From Steromphala cineraria (lineage: Eukaryota; Mollusca; Gastropoda; Trochida; Trochidae): DNA of 64,000 nt. The notes under the pieces were generated by a model that did not search any database, had not been told where the DNA came from, and worked only from the letters and a program-made list of their open reading frames with translations. The stretch is taken from contig OU744735.1 in NCBI GenBank assembly GCA_916613615.1, forward strand, positions 38,761,468 to 38,825,467, read 5' to 3'. Shown piece after piece: positions 46,601-57,900 of the stretch; the stretch's first letter is position 1, and every line of letters starts with the position of its first letter. The position numbers and the translations under genes are program-made.

Positions 46601-49600
46601 ATTTTCAGAAACGAAATTCAGCTTAAATGGTGTATGGGGGAGACATCTGTTTTTTACGAGTAAAAACACTTTCTAGTTTCTACTTGTTAACAGTAAATAT
46701 AGGGATCTCCTGAAACCGAAAATAAATGATACCATTTTCAAGAAATTGTTTTCAATAAAAAGAAGTAGTTGATTTTTTTAAAATTTACAGCATAAGTAAC
46801 AGTTCTATACATTCCCAGGAAATGTTTAAGATTAAAAGGTGTTCACACAAAAATGGCCTCCAACAATTTCTCTTTTGTTATGCTGTTTTAGAATAACAGA
46901 GGGTTATCACCATTAGCATTATCTATTGGGATGCACTGAGCATATGAACGAGACACTCTTTGACATTGAGACCCCGTTTATAGAATCTCACAGGCGAACA
47001 CTTTGAAAACTTATTGGAGCGTAACTGGCTCCACCCACGCAGAGCTTGTCAGCGTACGGCTAGCTCTGTTTCAATTTGCTTTTCTACCAAAGTATCTCGA
47101 GACAAAACTTATGTATGAAACAACGGTATATGCGTATAATTCAGGTTTTAATAAATAGCCTAATAGCAAAGACAAAGCCATCTAAATAACAAACAACTAT
47201 GTAGGTAGTTACCACTCGATCAGCTTTCATCCGCTATCTTGAAATGTTAGCATTGCAATAAAACAAATGTGCTATATTATGGTAATTCATTACTAAATTA
47301 AGAAATAACCTGATTAATAGAAGAGCAGCATATTGTTTAATTATCATGTAAAAATCATATATATTTGTTAATAGGAAAGTCCTTCTGAATTTCATTTCCA
47401 CAAAACATACCACGCTCGAATGGTCCCTTTAACGGCAGTTGCCGGATTCGTTTTGGTGAATGGTACCTATATGCGGAATATACTTCAAGCAGAAATTTTC
47501 AGTACTCATCGAAATGGTACATAAGTTAACTAAGACATCTACCACTCTTTAATAAAATATATGTTGAATGAGAACATATACCCATTTACTATGTTCTTTC
47601 TTTTTCTTTCAAATCGCCACGGTTAAATATTCAAAGATTGCCGTTTTGTGTAACTATTCGAATGAAGATTAAAAAAACTTGTGATGTATTGAGTGAGGGT
47701 CCTGTTAATTGTAACCGTCAGAAATTATTATCCAGGTATATTGTGCAAGATTTGGCAAACATCAGACCTTAAGATTTCCACCAAAACATACACACTTGAT
47801 TTGGTGAATCTCGTGCAAGTCAATGTACCACTGCAGATGCACATACCAAGTGTGACGCGGCTGCTTTCGCGTGGTGCGTTTCACAACCGAAAACACATTG
47901 GATCGACTCTCAATTTTTTATCACTGTGTCCACCACCTTATATTTAAGTACAAACTTCTTATCCCGCTGTTTCTGTCGGTTTATAAGTTAGATAAAACAT
48001 GACCCGTTGGCATTAGTGAAAAGTGCCCCCTCCTCCCTCGGGAAATGCCCCTTGGCCTCCGGCCCGTGGGTAAAACCCGCGGGCATCGGGCATACTTTTT
48101 AAAAAATGCCCGCTGGTTATCTTACACTTACCGGTTGGTTTAATATTATAGCTTTCAAAATCTTTCACTTCTGGTAGATCCGAAACGTTTATCTGTCGAG
48201 TTGTCTTTAACTTGTTCAAGACAGCAACACAATCTTTTATTGTTGTATTTTAAGCATAGTGTTTGAAAACTTGTGATCACAAATGGTTTGGGACATGTCA
48301 TTGTGTGAAGCATTCATAAAATCTAAATACATTGCAGAACTGGTTGATATCACAGAGTTATTTTAAAGGGCATAAATGAAAAGAGTTTCTGATTTCAAAT
48401 CAGAGTGCACTAGTTAGAATTAACATAAAATTCTGCTACTTTCAGCCAATTTTAATTGCCACAGATCGGGTTGAAATATTCTTAACAGTACTTTTCAAAT
48501 TTACTGTTACAATTTCTTTTATTTAATCTTTAAAAATTTCATTTAAATATATACACGCAGTATATGAGGATTTTATTTGAGAATCCTTAAATACTATCGG
48601 TTGAACGTTTCTAGTTTGATTGCGACTAAATGAATTTCTCAAATAATTAAGGCATCTCCTTTCTTTTTAACAATCAGTCCATTTTGGGTGATGTAAAGCC
48701 TGTAAAACTCTTTGATGTTAGGCAGATCGATCTTTACTATCGGTATTTAAAAATTTACAACCTGATGGAATCATACAAACATTATTTAGTCCATAAAAGT
48801 AAATAATTGATAAGTTGAACACAAACTTATCTGTCAAAATATCTGGATATCAAAATTGATAAAGGCTATCGACCAGTAAGTCAAATGCTAAACAAACTCA
48901 TTTGTAGAATTTCTCTCATTCTTAAAATTCATTTTCACTGAATTGTAAAAAAAGATAATCCCATCCATATATAAACACACATCCACACACACACATATAT
49001 ATATATGAACTTTTTATTATGTTATATTATTCTTAATAATTTTAACTGATGTTCATCCCGTTAGTTATTTAATTTAATCTCCTCTTTTAATGAAACTTTA
49101 CATTACGTCTATACTAAAAAAATATATATATTCCCAAACTAAAGATATGCGTTAGGATTAGTTTCGAGCAGATTCATTTGAATTATGCAAGATTATCTGA
49201 ACGAAGTCTTTATTTCACGATTCTCTGAACAAAAATGTTCACATTCGAAACTTTTTAGCGGTATTGCAACATGCAACTGGTCTGAATTACCTCCCCTTTC
49301 CTGCAGTTAGCGCTTGCATCGACGTCGCCATAACTTTTGACCGGGTGGTAAGATTATAACCAATTTGTTTACTGAAACATTTAAAGTATACATTTTTGGA
49401 TGACATTGGTAAATCTTATGATGTAAGAAAGATCTATCAATTTATATGTTTAGTTGTCTGCTTTGTCGGAATATCTTCTTGCCAACACGAGTTTCATTTT
49501 AGTAATGGCTTTGGAATGACGTTTCATTTCATGATCATAAATGGTGCTAAATCGTGAGTGATCAGAGATAATGTACAAACGATCTTAAGGAAGCATACGT

Positions 49601-49937
49601 ATTTTTCATGTTTCGTTATAGATCGTGAAAGTGTCTAATTTGGTTTAGATGTGATATGATTTCAAACGACTAATGAGATTGTTCAAAATAAAATCCCTTG
49701 CTTTACTATTTTGAATATTATTGGTTTCAATTCATTACAAAATAATATTTGTCTATATTTTGTCTATTTCGTACTATAAATTACTATTACATATTACTAT
49801 GAATCTTTTTTAACCCTTGGTTTCATGTTAGATGATCTTCTTTAGCCCTTCGATAATTACACACCATCTTTTTTAACCTTTGGATCCGTTTTAATGATCT
49901 TCTTTGGTTTGTCTAGCGTAAGGGTTGGTCACCTACT
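46601..49937. other. Intergenic, low information
   Basis: Contains the right end of a TTAA-type element (ending 47428, CGAATGGTCCCT then TTAA), a repeat with GTGCCCCCTCCTCCCTCGGG (48020-48115) and short CA/TA runs at 48970-49010. No gene recognised. Confidence 0.5.
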
Positions 49938-50161
49938 GTTGTTAAAACGGAGCAACTATAGAATTGGTTCGCCACCCAAATCCTTACCCTAAAACTAACC
50001 CTTACCCTACCACTAACCATAAGTAAGTCCCTTACCCTAACACGTACCCTAAACCTAAACCTAAAACAAAACCTAACCTAAAGAACAGTTTAGTACAACA
50101 ATATATTATGAAAAAGGGTGGCGAACCAATTCTATAATAGTTATACCGTTAAAACAACTAG
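49938..50161. mobile_element. Inverted-repeat cassette with telomere-like core
   Basis: Inverted arms ACTATAGAATTGGTTCGCCA and its mirror, extended by GTTGTTAAAACGG at the outer ends, enclose about 110 bp of degenerate CCCTAA-type repeats (CTTACCCTAA, CTAAACCTAAACCTAAAAC). Confidence 0.8.
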
Positions 50162-51039
50162 CACCTGTAAAAGTGCAGTACTCCCCACTGGCCTAGTCTA
50201 GAATAAAATATATTATATGATACAGGGATTGGGAAAGACACCTTTGGCACTGGGCCATTTTCAGGGTTTTTAGTATGTTTCTCAATTTGAAATAGGCCAT
50301 TGCCCATTTGTCAATAGTAAACTTCAAAATTTTAATGGGACATGTTTGATATATTGAAACACCTTGCTCTTTATAAGAAGTATTTATTGTGGTTTAAAAC
50401 ATCACCAACCGTATCAAGTTTCTGTATTAAATATACAGTGATGTAAGTTAAAGCTACACACCAATGAGATCTATGATCACTCATGTCAGTAAGATACAAG
50501 ATATGAGATAGACATAGTGAAACTTTGGAATGTGATTAATAATTCTTATGTCAAAAACGTCATATTGATATTTCTTTTATCAATGTCACTCTAAGTTTTC
50601 AAATTACTGTCCTTCTTTTCCCTGTAGATCAAGATCTAAAGTCATGCATGTAGGATTTGAATTCACCTTACAATTTCAATTTCCTTATTTTTAATTACTT
50701 AATAAGTTCAGGGAAGGACACATTTATTGTAGGATCAATATTTTGATTTCCATTGACATTCGGTGTATGACAAGCTATATTTATTTTGCTGATTAATCTA
50801 TAGAAAGTTGTTTCATCCAATTCTTATAAATATACATGGTTAAATTGTGCCCATGCTCAACATCTTATTCCTTTGAAACTACCAATTCCTTTAAACTTCA
50901 TAATATCACAATTAAAAAAATGTCACGACAACAAATTACAAGCTGACTCTCAATTTGCATTTACATGGTTAACTTTTGTGTGTTTGCATATCTTTACAAA
51001 CCGTGAATCTTTTAATTACCCAATACGGCTGTACCGAAT

Positions 51040-51287
51040 ATAATGATAATGATAATGATAATAACACTTTATTGTCCTAAGTACAAGGAAATTCGGATTG
51101 TGCCGAAGCACCCGGCAGCCACTGTGCAGCGCCAGTTAATGCGTTGTTCTGCCTTTACAATGCTGAGTGTCAAGCAAGACAGCAACAACTCCCACCTTTT
51201 AACGTCTTTTGGTATGACACGACCGGGAATCGAACCCCGGTCTTCCGGGTGACGAGCGGACACTCTACCACTGAGCTGCGTCCCCGG
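51040..51287 (-). repeat. SINE family 2, copy 2
   Basis: Nearly identical to 13645-13893, including the CGTTGTTCTGCCTTTACAAT block, tRNA head and ATAACACTTTATT tail, ending in TGATAA repeats rather than ATA repeats. Lies 550 bp upstream of USP20. Confidence 0.88.
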
Positions 51288-51405
51288 CTCAATTAATTTT
51301 ATTTAATTATTAAGTAATTAAAAATATACTGAGCATCTTTACAACTGAATACCCTTATGACTACGTGCAAGATTTGTCATTAATGATGTTCAAAAGATTC
51401 CTTAA

Positions 51406-51803
51406 AGGGACCATTCGAGCGGGGTATTTTTTGTGGAAACGAAATTCAGGAGGAATTTCCTGTTATCAAATATGTATAATTTTTAAATGATAATTAAATA
51501 CTTAATTTTAAATATGTTTGTGAGGTTGATATTTCAATTTTAAAAATTTACCAATTTGAAAGTGTATCGCTCCAAAAAGAAACAAATCGTGAAATGTATC
51601 AAATCATCGAAGCTACGATCATAGAATGCATTACTACGACAAAATTCTGTCGTAACTGATAACTTTTATTATGATTTATGTGTAAATATGCTCCTCTTCT
51701 ATCAATCAAGTAGTTATTTCTTAATTTAGTTAATGAAATAGCATAATACAGCTCATTTGTTTTCTCGCATTTCAAGAAGGCGGATGAAACCCGATCGATT
51801 GGT
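51406..51803. mobile_element. TTAA-type element reaching the USP20 first exon
   Basis: Starts AGGGACCATTCGAGC after TTAA. Homologous in reverse to the element ending at 47428: shared GAAACGAAATTCAGGAGGA, TTATTTCTTAATTTAGTTAA and AAGGCGGATGAAA. About 190 bp (51497-51686) is private to this copy. The far end is lost, just before USP20. Confidence 0.78.
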
Positions 51804-51844
51804 GCATTTAGTACATATTGCTCTACTTTTAGACAGGTGACAAC

Positions 51845-51931
51845 ATGCCGACAGGATCCAATTGCACCCATGTGCGGGGCGTTGGAGATGTAAATTGGGA
51901 AGAACTAAAGCAAAAACAGAAGTCCAAACAT
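51845..51931 (+). CDS. USP20: USP20 first coding exon
   Basis: [10 protein letters not shown] then [18 protein letters not shown] and a GTAAGT donor. The CTH corresponds to the CPH at the start of the zf-UBP domain of USP20 and USP33, and [10 protein letters not shown] to SIGEVTKEDL. The sequence CTTTTAGACAG directly upstream could be an acceptor for a 5'UTR exon. A TTAA-type MITE ends about 40 bp upstream. Confidence 0.8.
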
Positions 51932-54900
51932 GTAAGTTACTCAAAATGATGTCTTCAAGTTGATTTTAGCATCAATGTGCTGCTGGCTTTGATTCAATTT
52001 ATTAAAAATCAGGGAAACCCTTTGACATGGTCGTGAAATTGAATTCTCCACCACAAAAGAATATCTTATCAATCTTTATCATACAAGTAACATGTGTTCA
52101 ATTAATTTCTCAGAGGTGGCAATAGAATTTTACGATATGTGTCAATTGATCTCAGATAGCTTTTAATTTCTAACAATAACGATGTAAAATATTATGTCTG
52201 ATATTTTGTGAGAAAATGTATAACTAGCTTGATAATAGGCGTGAGTTTTACGTTTATTGATAATTCATAATGTGGTGAATTTCCCACAACCCTTAGCACT
52301 GATTTTGATGATGATGATATTTTTCAAATTTTGTCGGACATTTCATGTACAAGAGTATCAGAATGTAAATAATCTGCTTGAATCTAGGTCTTTTGGATAT
52401 CTCATATTTCCGCAACTTTTGATGATGATGATGATGTTTCAGGACCAGGAGTGTCACTCGTGTGGAGCGAAGGGCTCCAACTTGTGGCTGTGTATCACTG
52501 GTCAGTGTGAATATGTGGGTTGTGGGGAACTGGCCAAGGACCACAGCTCAGTACATGCCTCGGTGAGTAGTAGTTGTAGCCAGGGGTAAAACTTTATGTC
52601 AGAAGTCACTGAATTAGTGTATGTCAAGATTATGATATATTTATATTATATACTGTTACTGTGTGGTATCATGCCTCTGGTACAATTGGACCCTTGCATG
52701 CATCCTTTTTTTTCTCTCTATCATCATGTTGGCAATGACTGCCCACTCATTGTTTTTGTTTTCTAGCAGCTCTTCTAGAGTTTTGGCAGTGTCCAAGTCT
52801 CTGAAAACCTCGAGTTCTGAGCACTCATATATGATGTGTTTGATGGTCTCCTCCTCGAGTTCACATAGTTGGCACAGGGGACTGTCATTTATATTATATA
52901 TGATTTGGTCAATTAGTCTTACATTTCAACAATTTGAATAATTTGTGTTAACAATGTATTATGAGGCGCTTGACGTCCTGTTTCAAAAAAAGTTCTGGTA
53001 GGGATGACAGCATAAGGATCCACTTAAGGATGCAGAGACGGGATCAACAAAAGTTGGTAGTAATTACAAAAAGAGGGGGATAATTATCAGCAACCCATGA
53101 AGTCAGCCGCCAAAGGAACAGGAGGGGCTGAATTTTACAGTTACTTGTTTCAGAGGTTAGACTGATTAATTGAATTGAAGAGGAGACTGAGATTTCTTCA
53201 TTTCGAAATAGAAAAAAAAAATTCTCGGGAAATTTATATGTGTGTCTTCATATATGTGTGCATGTTTTCATACGCGACAATACAAAGATTTAGCAAGTTG
53301 TTCAGGGTTCTAAATTAGCACTAGCCCGGTAGCCCATGGCTAGTGAAAATGATGCTGGGCTAGTAAAGTGCAATCATTGGTCGCCCAGAGGACTAGTTGA
53401 ATTTAAAGAAAATATATTCATATCAGTGTATTTGGCTAGTATGTTTGAGCTAGTGCTCACAGGAATGCCCTAGTCCGAATGGCTAGTACCCCAATAGGAG
53501 TTATTTCGACCCCTGTTGTTAATGGTACTCAAAGTTGATAAACAACTTGTGTATCAATGTCAGGAAATGATTTTCAGGAAACAAGTCACACGCTGGCGAT
53601 CAACCTGACGACACTGAGAATCTGGTGCAGTTTCTGTGAGTGTGAAGTGTTTCCTGACCACAACGATCCACCCTTTGTGTGAGTAGCTGTCAACTTTTAA
53701 TCTTAAAACTTAATTAATTGTCCTAAGTACTACTTACCAATCTGCTTACATTTACATAACAATTCATTACTTGATGCAAAGGGATAAAAAGGATTTTAAT
53801 TTCAAAATTTTCAAACGATGTTGAGTTGAATAGGGCTCTCAAGAGGAGTCCTAATATCTTGCAAAAAGTCACGTAACTTACAAACATTACAGTTTAAAGA
53901 AGTTAGAATGCTGTAGATGGTCATGAGTGGTGATTTCACTGAATTAAGGATATCAAAATTGAACACTGAAACTAAATCTTAAGTGGTACAATTTGTTTAC
54001 TTATTGAGGCACTTATTCAATTTGCCACTCTCAGCAGGTAATGTCTGTTGTATATTTAGTGGTACTGTTTGCTCACTTATTGAGGGACTCCTTAAATGTC
54101 CTTAAATCTTTAACTCATGAGACCTGGCAGAGAGTCCCTGAACTCTGCAGGCCATATTTGTAGATATATCACTACATGATCTGTAGAAAAAGGATTTCCA
54201 TTATAACTTAATGCCTGCTGTGTTTTGTCCAGTATCCCGGAGAATGCACAGGCAATGACAACTAGAAGCAGTTCAGGCAACCGCTCCGATATCTCCAATG
54301 ACAGCTCGCCGCAGCGTAGCATCTCTGGGGTAGATGACTCTGAATCAGACATGGACGATGAAAACGGGCGACCAAGAGGCAAGTACTTTCAATTTATTTG
54401 CACCAGTTTTGTATATTCCTCTATTTGATTGTACCCAACCATCTATCACTGCTCTGATAAATGGAGTTTTCATTCAGGTGTCAGTTTAATATCTTATCTC
54501 ATTAAACTAAATATTTAACATACTCATAATTAGCTTATTCAAAAAGTTACAAAAAAAGGATGACAAAATAAAATGTAAAATTTTCACTTTTGTTTCATTT
54601 TAATCGGGGGTAAATAGGACTTGTAATATGTGGCAACAATTTATATATGAATGGATTCTGACTAACATTTATTTTTAATTTGTCAAAGTCATGTAAGTAG
54701 ATTCTATTAATAAACCGTTATGTATGTTTGGCAAACATTTATGGTGTCATTTGACCTTACAGTTTACAGATTAAGATTTTACTGAATGATAACATAAATC
54801 ATCTTTGACATATACTTGTTGTAGGACTGACAGGCTTACAGAACCTGGGTAACACCTGCTATATGAATGCTGCTCTACAGGCGCTGTCAAACTGGTGAGG

Positions 54901-57900
54901 AGGGGTTGTTTGTGATACAGTAGAACTCGGATATAACAAACAACAAGGGACCAAAGAATTTAGTTCGCTATATCCGGTGTTCGCTATACGCATATATTTT
55001 TAATGATATTATATAGGGACGGGACTTGAAAAAGTGTTCGCTATATCTTATTGTTTGCTATATCCGAGTTCGCTATATCCGTGTTTTACTGTATATCAAT
55101 GTAGCAAATAATGGATATATTGTTCAAGCTGTTATTAAGTCTCGGTCACTAAGGCTGTTCAATATTATGCTAAGTTAGTAAGTTATTGTTGTAATTTCAG
55201 CCATTAGCAATTTGTACTTCTCTTTGTGTCCAGCTATTGTTAAAGTATAATTGATACACTGATTCTTCATTTTTTAGACAGGGACTCTGAAGACCAACAA
55301 TCATACCATGGATATTCAGATTAAACCAGATAAAAAAATATCAAAGGTCTTTCTTTTCAAATTTATTTTACAGAGTCATAACTATGGATGCCTGCTTTGT
55401 ATAATGTGATTGAAAATGTTTAAAGATAAACTTACAATGAGTTTGCATATTAAAAATTTGTGTTTCAGTCCGCCACTGACTCGTTATTTCCTGGACTGTC
55501 CGGGCTTCGTGAGACCAGAGCGAACTCCCATGTTGTCAAGAGGGTATCACAGGCTCGTGTCAGAACTCTGGCATAGGAAGAGGTGAGTCTCGTTATCGTT
55601 AATTAGTGGAACAGTGTAAGATTGAATTTCGCAATAGAAAGTGTATAATTGTTGACAAAACATTTGATAAAAGATTCCAATGCTTATCAAAATTATTACG
55701 TTGTTCAGAGTGAAACATGTCTATTCAATAATGAAAAAGGACATTTATCTTTCGCCAGTTATTTTTTGAATATCGACATTTGATTAAAATGTTTTAAGCC
55801 TGGCCTTTTAGATATCTGGATTATTGTTAATTAGTGGAACAGTGTAAGATTGAATTTCGCAATAGAAAGTGTATAATTGTTGACAAAACATTTGATAAAA
55901 GATTCCAATGCTTATCACAATTATTACGTTGTTCAGAGTGAAACATGTCTATTCAATAATGAAAAAGGACATTTATCTTTCGCCAGTTATTTTTTGAATA
56001 TCGACATTTGAATAAAATGTTTTAAGCCTGGCCTTTTAGATATCTGGTATGACAATGAATTGATCAAGTCACAGAATTCGAGAATCTGGAGAAGACATTG
56101 TTACACATTTTAGATATGATGATTCTAATTCTTCTGATGTGTTTGAATATTGTTGATTGTTTCAGACAAGGCTATGTGGTTCCAAGCAGCGTCGTGAGTG
56201 GGATGAAACATGTCCACCCTATGTTCAGAGGGTACACTCAACAGGTAACTATTGTTTTTTACTGGGCAAGGCACTTCATCCACAGTAGACTCAGTCCACC
56301 CAAATTTGTACCTGAAATGATGGAAATACATGGCGTTTTTATTGCTTCAGCAGCAAGTTCATCTTTGTCAGGGATGCTAAGCTGATGAAAATGAGTGTTG
56401 AACGCAGACTTATTATCATCATGTGAAAAAATGCTTTCCTCTCACATCAAGGCACAGGTTCGAATCCAGGTGGAGACACCATAGAATTGAGAACTGGGCC
56501 TGTATTCATAAAGCTTCTAATAATTTTCTTAAGCACCAAGAATTCTTAAATCAAAGTCCTTAGAAGCTTTATGAATACCGGCCTTGGGTTGTGTTCCCCG
56601 GCAAGGCACTTCATCCACATTGGATTCAGTCCACATAACTGTATAAATGTGTACCTGAAATAATGGATATACACGCGTTTTTTTATGCCCCCGAATCGGA
56701 GATTCCGGGGGTGTATTGTTTTTCACCTGTCCGTCTGTCTGTCTGTCCGTTTGTCCACAAAAAACTTTAACCTTGGTCATAACTTTTGATTGGTCAGAGC
56801 TAGGTCTTTGATACTTGACATATGGATCCCTTGTGATGAGACCTTTCAGATGACACCATGACATTTGACCTTGTGACCTTGACCTTGACACAGCGAGCCT
56901 TTTCCGAAAACTTTAACCTTGGCTATAGTTTCTATACTGTCAGTGCTAGGTCTTTGATACTTGACATGTGTATCCCTTGTGATGAGACCTTTCAGATGAC
57001 ACCATGATATTTGACCTTTTCCGTCCGTCCGTCCGTCTGTCCGTTTGTCCACAAAAACTTTAACCTTGGTCATAACTTTTGATTGGTCAGAGCTAGCTCT
57101 TTGATACTTGACATATGGATCCCTTGTGATGAGACCTTTCAGATGACATTTGACCTTGTGACCTTGACCTTGACACAGCGAGCCTTTTCCGAAAACTTTA
57201 ACCTTGGCTATAGTTTCTATACTGTCAGTGCTAGGTCTTTGATACTTGACATATGGATCCCTTGTGATGAGACCTTTCAGATGACACCATGATATTTGAC
57301 CTTTTCCGTCCGTCCGTCCGTCTGTCCGTTTGTCCACAAAAACTTTAACCTTGGTCATAACTTTTGATTGGTCAGAGCTAGCTCTTTGATACTTGACATA
57401 TGGATCCCTTGTGATGAGACCTTTCAGATGACACCATGTCATTTGACCATGTGACCTTGACCTTGACACAGCGAGCAGGATGCATCCGGGGGCATTCGTG
57501 TTTCACAAACACATCTTGTTTATTGCTGCATCAGCAAAACTCTGTCAGGGATGCTTAGCTGATGAATATGAGTGTTGAACGCAGACTTATTATCACTATG
57601 TGAAAACCTGAAAGTCATGTGTATGATGATTGTTGCAGGACACCCAGGAATTCCTCCGATGTTACATGGATCAGCTTCACGAGGAACTCAAGCAGCCAAT
57701 CGTTGAAGACTCAGACAGCGATTGCGGAGAGGAACCAAGCAAAGAAATAATCGTCAATCAAGTCAGTGTGAACCCTCACGATCGACAAAACTCCATTGAT
57801 TCCAGTAGCAGCCAATCAGAATGTGAATACGAAACATGTGACTCTGGACTTAGTAGTGAAAAAAGTTCGATCGAGCATAGCTTCTCAAGTGATGAGAACA

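Larger units (their letters stand above)
56258..57606. repeat. Older tandem duplication, second copy interrupted
   Basis: 56258-56405 (from GGCAAGGCACTTCATCCACA to TTATTATCATCATGTGAAAA) is repeated at 56598-56684 plus 57519-57606, the halves being separated by the family I element. Confidence 0.88.

Noticed and set aside
47693..47947. 84-codon plus-strand frame
   Set aside because: No family resemblance and no supporting splice or codon pattern.
56846..57469. 207-codon open frame on the minus strand
   Set aside because: Entirely within the family I tandem repeat; its residues repeat with the DNA unit and the same peptide appears in another frame set at 13078-13475.
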